Assembly (NCBI RefSeq): GCF_004340785.1
Contig: NZ_SLXS01000003.1
Coordinates: 33,689 to 97,688 of the forward strand
Direction of reading: 5' to 3'
Length of the DNA: 64,000 nt
DNA from: Tumebacillus sp. BK434
Lineage (GTDB): Bacteria; Bacillota; Bacilli; Tumebacillales; Tumebacillaceae
Part shown: one piece after another, positions 33,297-41,748 of the stretch
How positions within the stretch are numbered: position 1 is the first letter of the stretch
Layout of the letters: each line of letters opens with the position of its first letter
Translations under genes and position numbers: made by a program
Notes under the pieces: generated by a model
The model's input: the letters and a program-made list of their open reading frames with translations, nothing else
Told to the model about the DNA's origin: nothing
The model's database searches: none

Positions 33297-34214
33297 CTAC
33301 TTGAGGATATAGATTTTAACGTCTTGCTTGCCGAACTGGCGAAGCTGCGCCTGGGTACCGTCGATGTAGATGTCGATGCGGTTGCCCTTGATCGCGCCGC
33401 CGGTGTCCTCGGCAGTCGCCACGAAGCCGCCCGCCGGAAGCAGCGGGGAGTTGTAGCCGGTCACGTAGACTTTGGAGCCGAGCGGAACCACTTTCGGGTC
33501 CACTGCGATCACGCCTTCACGCACTTTGGTGCCGGTGAAAGTCTGGCCGCCCCATTGCCACATGATGTTGCCCGGGCCGTATGCGGTCGCGTCCATGTTC
33601 AGCGTCTTGGTGTACGCCATGCCGGCGACAGTCGGGACGGCCGGCTTCGGCGCCGGTGCCGGTTTTTCCACCGGAGCTGGTGCCGGAGTCGGCGCTACGC
33701 GGGTCGGTACGACCGGCTGTTTCACCGGTTGCAGCGCCTGGCGGTCGGCCGACTTTTCTTCGGTCTGCGGCGCTTTCGCTTGCGGAGCTTGCGCCGGAGC
33801 TGCTGTAGCCGGAGTTACCGCTTTGTAGAAGCCGTTGGTGCCGGACGGGATCAGGATGGTGTTGCCTGCGATCAGCCGATCCGAGTCCATGCCGTTGAGG
33901 TTTTTAATCTCTGCAGCGGTGGTGTCGTACTTGTTGGCGAGGTATGCCAACTGGTCGCCTGTGATCACTTTGTACGGGAAGACGATGTGCAGCTTTTGGC
34001 CCGCGTAGATCGTGTCGGACGCCAGATGGTTGGCCGTCTTCCACGCTTGTGCGGTCGTGCCGTAGCTGGCTGCCAGCTGGGACAAAGTCTGGCCCGGTTG
34101 CACGATGATCGCATCGGTGAGACCTGCTGCCTCGACGTTGACTTGCGATACGGTCAGAACGCTTGCTGCAACAATTGTTGCAAAAGCCCATTTTTTCAGG
34201 TTGAATTTTTTCAT
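33297..34214 (-). CDS. Secreted LysM and 3D domain cell-wall protein
   Basis: A 305-residue exported protein of the YocH/3D type. Signal peptide residues 1-29 (ends VEAA), two LysM peptidoglycan-binding repeats at about 34-78 and 80-125, a Pro/Ala/Lys-rich linker (130-200), and a C-terminal 3D domain with DATAYGPG, VIAVDPKVVPLGSKVYV and AEDTGGAIKGNRIDIY, which carries the catalytic Asp residues of a lytic-transglycosylase-like fold. It likely trims peptidoglycan. A c-di-AMP riboswitch precedes it, so wall turnover is tied to c-di-AMP level. The ribosome site AAGGAGAG lies about nine bases before the ATG. Confidence 0.93.
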   Translation of the reverse strand: MKKFNLKKWAFATIVAASVLTVSQVNVEAAGLTDAIIVQPGQTLSQLAASYGTTAQAWKTANHLASDTIYAGQKLHIVFPYKVITGDQLAYLANKYDTTAAEIKNLNGMDSDRLIAGNTILIPSGTNGFYKAVTPATAAPAQAPQAKAPQTEEKSADRQALQPVKQPVVPTRVAPTPAPAPVEKPAPAPKPAVPTVAGMAYTKTLNMDATAYGPGNIMWQWGGQTFTGTKVREGVIAVDPKVVPLGSKVYVTGYNSPLLPAGGFVATAEDTGGAIKGNRIDIYIDGTQAQLRQFGKQDVKIYILK

Positions 34215-34229
34215 TTTCTAGCACTCTCC

Positions 34230-34350
34230 TTCTAAAAGCCGCCGGAGTTAGCTGACGGGTTCGGGTGAAGGATACCCGCTCGCCTGCTGCGCGAGTTCAC
34301 CCCAGATATGGTTCCTCCGTTCCTCATCAGATTTGAGGATTAGGCTTGTC
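34230..34350 (-). promoter_or_regulatory. ydaO/yuaA-type cyclic di-AMP riboswitch
   Basis: On the minus strand the leader has the conserved blocks of the ydaO-yuaA class in order: TAATCCTC, GGAACGGAGGAACCA, TGGGGTGAA, then CCGAACCCGTCAGCTAAC followed by TCCGGCGGC, ending just before the ribosome site AAGGAG. This class binds c-di-AMP and switches genes off when it is bound; wall-lytic LysM/3D genes are frequent targets. The expression platform cannot be resolved by eye, but no long T run is obvious, so translation control or a short terminator is possible. Confidence 0.88.
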
Positions 34351-34490
34351 ATGTGGTCGAGTGCTAGAATAACGCAGATCAGGCCTCCGTTTCACTAGTC
34401 GATAACTGGAAATGGACTGGAAGAATCTCCGCGAGCCGCCCGCATCCGGCGCGGGTACAGGGATCGCGTCGTGCCGCAGTCGGCGAATGG

Positions 34491-34524
34491 AAAAAAGTCC
34501 CCTTCCGAAGAAGAGGACTTTTTG
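34491..34524 (-). terminator. Terminator of the decarboxylase gene
   Basis: On the minus strand AAAAAGTCC-type arms pair around CTTCTTCGG and end in TTTTTT. It lies 25 bases past the decarboxylase stop. Confidence 0.8.
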
Positions 34525-34549
34525 CTTGACTGCAAGGTCTGTCTGTGAT

Positions 34550-36004
34550 CTATTTCAACACTTTGATGAACTCGATGTTCGGGTCATCCGGGCCTTGCAC
34601 GGGGAGTCCCGCTTTGACGTTTTCCATGATGTACTCGATGTTGTCCTGCGTGATCACTTCGCCCGGCATGATGATCGGGATGCCCGGCGGGTAGACCATC
34701 ACCGACTCGGCCATGATCCGGCCGGCCGCTTCTGTCAGTGGCACGACTTCGGTCTGTTTATTATAGAAAGCGTCGCGCGGCGAAACGGCGAGCAGCGGCA
34801 TCGACGGGATGTGCACCTGCGGCAGGTCTTTTTTCTCCTGCACGCCGAATCGTTTCGAGATCTCGCGCAGCGCGTGGATCAGCGAGGCGATCGTTTCGTC
34901 GGTGTCGCCGAAGGTGACGATGCAGAGGATGTTGTACAGGTCGGACATTTCCACCTCGATGTTGAAATCGGTGCGGAGGATCTTCTCCACTTCCCAGCCG
35001 GTCAAGCCGAGCTCCTTGACGGAGATGTTCAGCTTCAGCGGGTCGTGGGCGAAGGTGGCCGACGTTTTCAGGATCTCGTCGCCGAAGCAGTACATGCCCG
35101 GGATCTCTTCATTGATCGTGCGGCGGGCATTTCGAGCGAGACGGAGCACTTTTTCGATCAGCTCGTGCCCGTAGACCGCAAGGTTCTTGCGAGCGACGTC
35201 AAGCGACGCCAGGAGCAGGTAGGACGTCGACGTGGTGTGCAGCATCGAGAGCACCGCCTGCACGTGCGCCGGAGAGACGAATCCTTCACGGACGTTGAGC
35301 ACCGAGCTTTGCGTCATCGAGCCGCCGAGCTTGTGCACGGAGGTCGCCGCCATGTCCGCGCCGGCCTGCATCGCGGAGAGCGGCAGGTCTTCGTGGAAGG
35401 AGAACAGGACGCCGTGCGCTTCGTCGACGATGACAGGCACGCCGCGCTCATGGCTCAGTTCGACGATCGATTTCAGGTCGCAGGAGACGCCGAAGTAGGT
35501 CGGGTTGATCAGCAGCACGCCTTTTGCATCCGGGTGTGCGTCAAGCGTGACACGGACCGTATCGACCGAGATGCCGTGCATGATGCCGATCTCAGCGTCC
35601 ACTTCCGGGTGCATGAACACCGGATGCGCGCCGGAGAGGATGATCGCCGCCATGATCGATTTATGCGCGTTGCGCGGCACGAGGATCTTCTCGCCAGGAC
35701 CTACGACCGACATGATCATCGTCATGATCGCGCCGGACGTGCCCTGCACCGAGAAGAACGTGTGGTCGGCGCCATACGCCTGCGCGGCCAACTCCTGGGC
35801 TTCTTTGATGATGCCTTTCGGTGAATGCAGATCGTCCAAGGGTGCGATGTTGATCAAATCTATGGACAAAGCGTTCGGGCCAATGAACTCGCTGAATTCG
35901 CTCGGCATACCAAAGCCTTTTTTGTGTGCGGGAATGTGGAACTGAATCGGGTTCCGGCTCGCGTGCTCGACGAGCTTCGTGAACAGAGGAGTAAGGTTTT
36001 GCAT
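34550..36004 (-). CDS. speA: Orn/Lys/Arg decarboxylase (SpeA-like)
   Basis: A 484-residue PLP-dependent decarboxylase of the short Bacillus SpeA type, converting arginine (or lysine) to the amine that starts polyamine synthesis. PLP-binding features are VQGTSGAIMTMI, IVDEAHGVLFSFH and the Schiff-base Lys in ATSVHKLGGSMTQSS. The C-terminal domain includes PPGIPIIMPGE. The chosen ATG has AAAGGA ten bases upstream; a TTG three codons earlier is the open limit. Arginine against lysine cannot be decided here. It has its own terminator. Confidence 0.92.
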   Translation of the reverse strand: MQNLTPLFTKLVEHASRNPIQFHIPAHKKGFGMPSEFSEFIGPNALSIDLINIAPLDDLHSPKGIIKEAQELAAQAYGADHTFFSVQGTSGAIMTMIMSVVGPGEKILVPRNAHKSIMAAIILSGAHPVFMHPEVDAEIGIMHGISVDTVRVTLDAHPDAKGVLLINPTYFGVSCDLKSIVELSHERGVPVIVDEAHGVLFSFHEDLPLSAMQAGADMAATSVHKLGGSMTQSSVLNVREGFVSPAHVQAVLSMLHTTSTSYLLLASLDVARKNLAVYGHELIEKVLRLARNARRTINEEIPGMYCFGDEILKTSATFAHDPLKLNISVKELGLTGWEVEKILRTDFNIEVEMSDLYNILCIVTFGDTDETIASLIHALREISKRFGVQEKKDLPQVHIPSMPLLAVSPRDAFYNKQTEVVPLTEAAGRIMAESVMVYPPGIPIIMPGEVITQDNIEYIMENVKAGLPVQGPDDPNIEFIKVLK

Positions 36005-36142
36005 CGCGTTCAATTCCTTTCATCAAGAGCATAACGAAAACATAACGAATGCAATTATAGCACTCTTCTTCTGTATGAGAAACAAATTTTTTGGATAAGT
36101 ATGCTGTTAGGTTTCACCGTGTAGTGTGGTCTTTTTCGCACG

Positions 36143-36170
36143 TAAAAAACCCACCAAAAAGGTGGGTTTT
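36143..36170 (-). terminator. Terminator of ywhD
   Basis: Stem AAAACCCACC with its complement and a five-base loop; on the minus strand it ends in six T. Confidence 0.85.
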
Positions 36171-36181
36171 GCAAGGTTGTT

Positions 36182-36643
36182 TTAGGCAAGTTCCGCCTTG
36201 ACTTCCTCCGGGGTGTTTTCCCAAAGGTCGGCTCGCAGCTGCTGCAGGAAAGCAGCCAGTTTCGCCTTCTGTTCGGCGGTCAGGTTCGACACGTCCACAC
36301 GGCCTTTCACCGCGCGGTCCATCTGGTTGACCAGTGGGCCCATCGCCTTGTAGCCGATGCCGTGTGCGAAGTCGATCACAAGTTCTGCCGACGCGATACC
36401 GCTGAAGCCGCGTCCCTTTTCGTACGTTTTCAAGGTCACCCAGACCACAGCGACCTTCTCCCCGTTCGGCACATCCTCCGCCGAGCGTGCCGCCCGGAAG
36501 TCGATGCCCCGCTCCAGGCGGCTCTTGCCGTGGATCGCCCCTTGGTCGACGAAGATCTCGTCGCCGTGAATCATCACAGCGGACAGGTTCTGCAGCTCAT
36601 CTGGCGTGCTGTGTTTATCGCGTCCGGTCAGGTTCAGTTCCAT
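36182..36643 (-). CDS. ywhD: YwhD family protein
   Basis: A 153-residue soluble protein resembling YwhD of Bacillus, with the conserved FVDQGAIHGKSRLERGIDF stretch and VAVVWVTLKTYEKG; the C terminus is helical. Its function is not known. GGAAGG lies about nine bases before the ATG. It stands alone between speA and an MFS gene, with a terminator. The family call rests on recall of the motif, not on a search. Confidence 0.75.
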   Translation of the reverse strand: MELNLTGRDKHSTPDELQNLSAVMIHGDEIFVDQGAIHGKSRLERGIDFRAARSAEDVPNGEKVAVVWVTLKTYEKGRGFSGIASAELVIDFAHGIGYKAMGPLVNQMDRAVKGRVDVSNLTAEQKAKLAAFLQQLRADLWENTPEEVKAELA

Positions 36644-36703
36644 TGGTGATCATCCTTCCTATGGTCATCTTTGGCTATATTGTAACCGCTGGCCAAGGAA
36701 AAG

Positions 36704-37918
36704 TCACCCTGCCCGCCCCTCCGGCTCGATCACTTTCATCCGCACCCAGATCATGTTCAGCAGGTAGAGCACACAAGTCAGCCCAAGCATCACCCGAATG
36801 CCGAAGTAGGCCGAGCCCAAGCCGCCCAAGAGCGGCCCTGCAAAGGAGCCTAAGAGCATCGCCGACGCGGAGAACCCGTAGACCTTCCCCCGGTGCTCTT
36901 TCGGCGCCAGACGCCCGACCAGCGCGTTTGCGGTCGGCATGATCCCACCGATGAAGAGCCCGAGGCCGAAGCGGGCGGCGATGAAGACCCAGACGTTCGG
37001 AGCGAGCGCTTGCGGAAGGTACATCAGGGCGGCCCCGGTCATGCAGATGGTCAGGACTTTGCGGTAGCCGATCTTGTCGCTGCGCTTGCCGAGGAACGGC
37101 GAGGCGATCAGATCGGCAAGTCCCGTTGCCGCCGTCGCGAACCCGGCGATGATGCCGAGGTATTCGAGCCCGGTGAGTTCCTTCATATAGACAGGCAGCA
37201 CCGGCAGCACACTCATCACCGAAAACTGGGCCAGGAACAGCACGACAAACATCGTGCGAACGCCTTTCATCTCCTTCACGGCGCGGAACTGCTCCAAGAT
37301 CGCCCCCTTCTTCATCTCATCCTTCGCGGGCGGCTCAAAGCGCTCCTTGACCAAACACAGCGTCACCAAAAAGGCGAGCAGCGAGAACCCGCCGGTCAGG
37401 AAAAATGCGACCCGGTAGCTGTGCAGCAAATCGACCATCAGCCCGCCCACCAGCGGCCCGATCAGCGTGCCGAACATCCCCGCCGAGGCCAGCCAGCCCA
37501 GCGCATAGCCAAGGCGCTCCTCCGGGATCACCGTCGCCACCAGCGCGTTCGCCGACGCCGTAAAACCGCTGAAGATGCCTTGAATCGTGCGGGTGATCAG
37601 CAGATGCCAGACGTTCTGCGCCAGTCCCATCAGGAACATGAAGAACGAGATCGCAAACGTCGTCCGCATCACCATCAGCTTGCGCCCTTTGCGATCGCCG
37701 AGCGAGCCCCACAAGGGCGACACGATCGCCGCCAGCAAAAAGTTGCACGACGAGATGATCCCCGCCCAGATCGCCACCTGACCCCAATCTTCCACTCCAA
37801 GTTCGTTTATGTATAACGCCAAAAAGGGCCCGCTCGACGTAAACGCCATCATCATGATGCACTGCACCGCCGCCATCACCCACAAGGTGCGCTGCCAAGA
37901 CGAACCTTCCTGTTTCAT
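36704..37918 (-). CDS. MFS multidrug transporter
   Basis: A 404-residue major facilitator of the DHA1 group with 12 hydrophobic segments. Motif A is PLWGSLGDRKGRKLMVMR, then RTIQGIFSGFTASANALVATVIPEER and the antiporter motif GWLASAGMFGTLIGPLVGG. It resembles MdtG/YfmO-type exporters. Substrate unknown. No dedicated regulator is next to it. The ATG (cat at 37916-37918) follows a weak ribosome site. Confidence 0.9.
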   Translation of the reverse strand: MKQEGSSWQRTLWVMAAVQCIMMMAFTSSGPFLALYINELGVEDWGQVAIWAGIISSCNFLLAAIVSPLWGSLGDRKGRKLMVMRTTFAISFFMFLMGLAQNVWHLLITRTIQGIFSGFTASANALVATVIPEERLGYALGWLASAGMFGTLIGPLVGGLMVDLLHSYRVAFFLTGGFSLLAFLVTLCLVKERFEPPAKDEMKKGAILEQFRAVKEMKGVRTMFVVLFLAQFSVMSVLPVLPVYMKELTGLEYLGIIAGFATAATGLADLIASPFLGKRSDKIGYRKVLTICMTGAALMYLPQALAPNVWVFIAARFGLGLFIGGIMPTANALVGRLAPKEHRGKVYGFSASAMLLGSFAGPLLGGLGSAYFGIRVMLGLTCVLYLLNMIWVRMKVIEPEGRAG

Positions 37919-38184
37919 CGGTTCTCACATCCCATCCACTTTTAGTAATTGATCCTGTTGTCGTAATTCTATCAAGAATATGGCATTTCGTTTCTCGAAT
38001 CTTTTTACTCGTACAGCTCAAACATCTTAAAAAGATATACAGTAACTGAAAATATAACTGGAGCACCGCCTATATTTTAACGAAAATATACGCTAAGCCC
38101 TGAATTGCGTCCGACTTGGCGTTTCTCCTTACTCTAAGCTCAAACGACACGATCCCCCGACAAACTGAATGAGACTGACTCTAA
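37919..38184. other. Gap of about 365 bases (37919-38283), lower GC, no gene
   Basis: The gap between the MFS gene and the dihydrofolate-reductase-like gene is clearly richer in A and T than its surroundings. It holds no ORF with a ribosome site. Its last 100 bases contain the terminator at 38185-38240 and a small palindrome at 38242-38260. It may mark the edge of an acquired segment. Confidence 0.5.
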
Positions 38185-38240
38185 AAAAAGCAGTGACGGA
38201 CTAGGAACTCGAAAGACCTAGACTGCCGCTGCTTTTATTG
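38185..38240 (-). terminator. Long imperfect hairpin terminator
   Basis: Arms of about 19 bases from AAAGCAGTGACGG to CTGCCGCTGCTTT with a few mismatches and a loop near AACTCGAAAGA; on the minus strand it ends in seven T. It lies 45 bases past the dihydrofolate-reductase-like gene. Confidence 0.65.
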
Positions 38241-38241
38241 T

Positions 38242-38260
38242 GCTAACGTAATTCGTTAGC
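38242..38260. repeat. Palindrome GCTAACG-TAATT-CGTTAGC
   Basis: Perfect seven-base arms around a five-base spacer, just downstream of the dihydrofolate-reductase-like gene. It could be part of the RNA end structure or a relic binding site. Confidence 0.4.
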
Positions 38261-38283
38261 GTAATCTACTTTAGGAGACAAGG

Positions 38284-38859
38284 TCACCTAACCGTCTGGT
38301 AAACGAGGCCTATGGCTCCAGAATCAAATGTCTTGTTTTCGATAAGTTTAAGATTGATCTTCTCCTTGATACCTTGGAATAACGGCAACCCGCTGCCGAT
38401 CAGGACGGGAGAAATCGTAATTTTATACTCATCTATTAAATCAAGCTGCATAAGGTAGTGTGCGAACCTAGGACTGCCGAGGATGACCATATCCTTGCCT
38501 GGCTGCTGTTTGAGGTTCTTGATCGCTTCCTCGACATCTTCTTTCACCAGTCTGGAATTGTTCCATTCGACTTTCTCCAGCGTCGTGGAAAAAACGATTT
38601 TGGCTGTCTTTTCGATCCACTCGGCATGATTCCGTTCATGCTGCGAAGCTGATGGGTTCGAAGGCACAGATGGCCAGTAACTGTGCATCATCTGATAAGT
38701 CCCACGTCCCCAAATGACAGTGTCCGCAGTACTCAGAATTTCTTTCGCGTGTTTCTCCAAATCAGCATCGTAGGAAACCCAGCCAATGTCCATTTCACCG
38801 TTCGGCCCTTCTACAAAACCGTCAAGCGATGCGTGCAGAAATAGAACAAGTTTTCTCAT
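38284..38859 (-). CDS. Dihydrofolate reductase family protein (RibD C-terminal fold)
   Basis: A 191-residue protein with the RibD-C/DHFR-like fold: LFLHASLDGFVEGPNGEMDIG at the start, WGRGTYQMMHSYWP, VILGSPRFAHYLMQLDLIDEY and ISPVLIGSGLPLF. Relatives (YyaP, YwjB) are NADPH-binding reductases of unknown substrate. AAAGGAG lies eight bases before the chosen ATG; an ATG seven codons earlier contains that site. Its codon use is more A/T-rich than the neighbours and the flanks are AT-rich, which hints at horizontal acquisition. Confidence 0.88.
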   Translation of the reverse strand: MRKLVLFLHASLDGFVEGPNGEMDIGWVSYDADLEKHAKEILSTADTVIWGRGTYQMMHSYWPSVPSNPSASQHERNHAEWIEKTAKIVFSTTLEKVEWNNSRLVKEDVEEAIKNLKQQPGKDMVILGSPRFAHYLMQLDLIDEYKITISPVLIGSGLPLFQGIKEKINLKLIENKTFDSGAIGLVYQTVR

Positions 38860-39027
38860 TTTCAATTCTCCTTTGTTCATGTGGGGTATTTACATTATAC
38901 ATTTTCACGGATGATCATAATCCTCGGCTATAAATCAGGCGAGCTCCTGGCAAAAAATGATTGACCAAACTCCTGAATTCATTTATTATTTAAGTGTATA
39001 ATAAAATATATAAGGGGGGTCAATCAA

Positions 39028-39453
39028 ATGAAACTGCGCAACAAAGCACTGCTCATCCTCGCAACGGCCGCCATCCTCGCCACCGGCGCACAGACGGCAA
39101 GCGCTGCCAGCCCCGAAAACGAACCGAGCAACGGCTCGGGCGCCAACGACATCTATGCAACGGCGGAGGCGTACGCCATCGGCAACGCTGTGTCCGGCTA
39201 CATTGGCACTTATCAGGATGTGGACGTCTTCGCTTTTACCGCACAGAATTCCTTATATGCAGAGCTGTCCCTGCTAACAACAGGCAACTACAGCTTCACC
39301 GTCACCAACCCAATCACCGGCGAGCATTACAGCGACGACGGCACCGGCCTGATCGACATGCCGCTCACCTATGGCCAGACTTACTATGTGAGCGTTTTCG
39401 GCCTCGGCGACATGGGCAAACCTTACCGCCTCTCCTCCTTCCATTACTTTTAA
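39028..39453 (+). CDS. Secreted PPC-domain protein
   Basis: A 141-residue exported protein: signal peptide residues 1-27 ending TASA-A, then a single bacterial pre-peptidase C-terminal (PPC) like beta domain, recognisable from GANDIYATAEAYAIGNAVSG, YIGTYQDVDVFAFTA, and the closing QTYYVSVFGLGD. PPC domains usually hang on secreted peptidases; here there is no catalytic part. GGGGGG precedes the ATG by nine to ten bases and TATAAT lies about 27 bases upstream. The role is unknown, perhaps binding or adhesion. Confidence 0.8.
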   Translation: MKLRNKALLILATAAILATGAQTASAASPENEPSNGSGANDIYATAEAYAIGNAVSGYIGTYQDVDVFAFTAQNSLYAELSLLTTGNYSFTVTNPITGEHYSDDGTGLIDMPLTYGQTYYVSVFGLGDMGKPYRLSSFHYF

Positions 39454-39461
39454 ACAACACC

Positions 39462-39494
39462 AAGACGACCGCCCTGCGCGGTCGTCTTTATTTT
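39462..39494 (+). terminator. Terminator of the PPC-domain gene
   Basis: Stem AAGACGACCGC with its complement GCGGTCGTCTT and a CCTGC-type loop, then TTATTTT. Confidence 0.85.
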
Positions 39495-39548
39495 CGGCAT
39501 CACGCCAATCCCTTGCCCACTGCCGCCCTGCTCCTCCGTCTCGCGCGG

Positions 39549-40298
39549 TCATCCTGATGCGTTCAGCTCCAGCCGCTCTCCGCCTGCATACAGCCGCACA
39601 GCTCCCCCGTCTCTCAGATCGGCCACGACCAACCGGTTCGCTCCCAGCACCGTTCCCTGCCCCTCCTGAACGACCAGCGCGGTATCCTCATCGATCCCGT
39701 ACACCCGCTGCCACCCCGTCGCTTCTGCCAGGTGCAACATTCGCGCCAAGCGCCTGCGCTCGCTGAAATGCGAATCGAGCAGCCCATACGGAAACAGCCC
39801 CAGCCCGCCGCGGGGATTCCACGTCACATCGTCCGACCCTGCGCCGCCCGTCACCATCGGACCAACCGACTGGACGACCGCTCCCGCCGAGGTGCCGGCG
39901 ACCAAGGCGCCTTTTGCAAAACGGGCGCGGATCACCGCCATCGCCCGGCTGTCCGTGTGATCCTCATGCAGAAGACAGGCCACGATCTTCGACTGGTCGC
40001 CTCCGCCGAAAAAATATCCCGTACGTGTCTGCACCAATTCCAGCAGCGCCGCATCGTCCCGCCTCCCAATCTGCCCCGCATGCAGCGGAATCCATTCTGC
40101 CTCCCGCACGCCGTAGCGCGCACAGAACAGCTCTTGGTAATACGCCCCGTTGGCTTCTGCTTCCTCAGGCTCTGACGCAGCCGTTACGATACCGATCTTC
40201 GCCCGTCCGACGCCCCCGGCCAGCTCGACGATCTTGCCGTACACCTCCGCGTTGTCCTCGCGCAAGGCGCCGCCTGCCAGCACCAGTTTTCCGTTCAT
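39549..40298 (-). CDS. Cyanophycinase-like S51 family peptidase
   Basis: A 249-residue serine peptidase of the S51/cyanophycinase group. Ser137 is the nucleophile in GTSAGA, preceded by FFGGGDQSK and followed by DSHFSERRRL with His177. Cyanophycinases release beta-Asp-Arg dipeptides; other S51 members cut isopeptide or Asp-peptide bonds. No cyanophycin synthetase is in the window. The ATG is directly preceded by a T run and a GGGGGTG site seven bases away. It follows the amino-acid ABC transporter on the same strand. Confidence 0.85.
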   Translation of the reverse strand: MNGKLVLAGGALREDNAEVYGKIVELAGGVGRAKIGIVTAASEPEEAEANGAYYQELFCARYGVREAEWIPLHAGQIGRRDDAALLELVQTRTGYFFGGGDQSKIVACLLHEDHTDSRAMAVIRARFAKGALVAGTSAGAVVQSVGPMVTGGAGSDDVTWNPRGGLGLFPYGLLDSHFSERRRLARMLHLAEATGWQRVYGIDEDTALVVQEGQGTVLGANRLVVADLRDGGAVRLYAGGERLELNASG

Positions 40299-40345
40299 AA
40301 AAAAACACCCCCATACCCGTCTTTTATGAGCGGGTGCTGAGGGTG
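40299..40345 (-). terminator. Hairpin with T run abutting the cyanophycinase start
   Basis: On the minus strand an outer pair CACCC/GGGTG and inner pair ACCCG/CGGGT are followed by seven T that touch the ATG. The 3' arm includes the GGGGGTG ribosome site. It could stop the ABC operon and also mask the ribosome site. Confidence 0.5.
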
Positions 40346-40350
40346 AGAAC

Positions 40351-41076
40351 TTACAGCATCTTTTGCAAAAACTGTTTCGCGCGTTCGCTTTGCGGATTGG
40401 CGAAAAATTCGTCCGGCGTGCGGTCTTCCACCAGGCGGCCTTCGTCGAGGAACAGGATGCGGTTGGCCACTTCGCGGGCGAACCCCATCTCGTGCGTGAC
40501 GATCGCCATCGTGATCCCGGTGTGGGCGAGCGCCTTCATCACGTCGAGCACCTCTTTGACCATCTCCGGGTCGAGCGCCGAAGTCGGCTCGTCGAACAGC
40601 AGAGCTTCCGGCTCCATCGCCAGCGACCGGGCGATCGCCACGCGCTGCTTCTGCCCGCCGGACAGCTTGGTCGGGTAGACGTCCGCTTTGTCGACAAGTC
40701 CCACGCGCATGAGCAGCTCGCGCGCCTTTTCCCGCGCCTTGTCTTTGGACATGCCTTTGACTTTGATCGGCGCGTAGGTCATGTTGTCGAGCACCGTCAT
40801 GTGCGGGAAGAGGTGAAAATGCTGAAACACCATCCCGACATTCTGCCTGACTTTCATGATCTCGTTTTTGCCGGCGGTGGTGATGTCCTGGCCGTCGATG
40901 TAGATCTTGCCTGACGACGGCATCTCCAGCAGGTTGAGGCAGCGCAGGAAAGTCGATTTCCCCGACCCGGACGGACCGATGACGGCGACGACCTCCCCCT
41001 TCTTGATCTCTGTGGAGATGTCTTTTAACACGTCCAGTTTGCCAAACGATTTGTAGAGCTGCTCCACCTTAATCAC
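40351..41076 (-). CDS. Amino-acid ABC transporter ATPase
   Basis: A 241-residue polar-amino-acid ABC ATPase (GlnQ/ArtR type). Walker A is GPSGSGKSTF, Q-loop VFQHFHLFPHMTV, signature LSGGQKQRVAIARSL, Walker B LLFDEPTSALDP and switch His in VTHEMGFA. The GTG start (VIKVEQLYKSFG) is favoured: AGGAGG lies ten bases upstream and it overlaps the permease stop by eight bases. The operon order is binding protein, permease, ATPase. Confidence 0.93.
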   Translation of the reverse strand: MIKVEQLYKSFGKLDVLKDISTEIKKGEVVAVIGPSGSGKSTFLRCLNLLEMPSSGKIYIDGQDITTAGKNEIMKVRQNVGMVFQHFHLFPHMTVLDNMTYAPIKVKGMSKDKAREKARELLMRVGLVDKADVYPTKLSGGQKQRVAIARSLAMEPEALLFDEPTSALDPEMVKEVLDVMKALAHTGITMAIVTHEMGFAREVANRILFLDEGRLVEDRTPDEFFANPQSERAKQFLQKML

Positions 41077-41728
41077 TGCGCCGCAACCTCCTCTCCAAGA
41101 GCCTTGCGCCAAACGTCAGCGCCATCACCATCACGTAGTAGATGATCCCGGCCACGATCAGCGGTTCGAAATAGATGTACTTCTCCGCCCCGACGATCGT
41201 CGCCCGGCGCAGCACGTCGGCCGCCCCGATCGTCGAGACCAGCGCCGACTCCTTGAGCAACGCGATGCTCTCGTTGACCAGCGCCGGCAAGATGTTCTTC
41301 AACGCTTGCGGCAAGATGATGTCGAGCATCATCCGCCGGTAGGGCACGCCCAGCGCCAGCGCCGCTTCGCGCTGCCCCTTGTCCACCGCCAAGATCCCGG
41401 CGCGGATCGTCTCCGAAATGTACGCCGCCGAGTTCAGCGAGAAGGCCAAGACCCCCGCTTCCAGCGCGGTGATCTGATAGCCGGTCAACTGCGGTGTCGC
41501 AAAATAGACGAGCGTCAGTTGCAGGATCAACGGCGTGCCGCGAAAGACGGACGTGTAGGCGATGCCGAACCAGCGCAGCACTTTGATGTTCGAAATCTTG
41601 AATAAGGACAGCACCGTCCCCCACAAAAAACCGAAAAACGCGGAGAGAAGGGTAAATTGCAGCGTGACCTTGATCCCTTCCAGCATGTAAGGGATCGAGG
41701 GCACGATGCGGTCAAAATTGAGATCCAT
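41069..41728 (-). CDS. Amino-acid ABC transporter permease
   Basis: A 219-residue HisM/ArtQ-type permease with five hydrophobic segments. The coupling loop is REAALALGVPYRRMMLDIILPQALKNILPAL, preceded by YISETIRAGI. The conserved VFRGTPLILQL follows the second helix. It ends eight bases into the ATPase gene and begins 20 bases after the binding-protein gene. Confidence 0.93.
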   Translation of the reverse strand: MDLNFDRIVPSIPYMLEGIKVTLQFTLLSAFFGFLWGTVLSLFKISNIKVLRWFGIAYTSVFRGTPLILQLTLVYFATPQLTGYQITALEAGVLAFSLNSAAYISETIRAGILAVDKGQREAALALGVPYRRMMLDIILPQALKNILPALVNESIALLKESALVSTIGAADVLRRATIVGAEKYIYFEPLIVAGIIYYVMVMALTFGARLLERRLRRSD

Positions 41729-41748
41729 GCCCGGCCACCGCCCTCCGA

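Noticed and set aside
38961-39002. TTGACC and TATAAT as one promoter for the PPC gene
   Set aside because: They are 30 bases apart, too far for a SigA promoter; only the TATAAT is a credible element.
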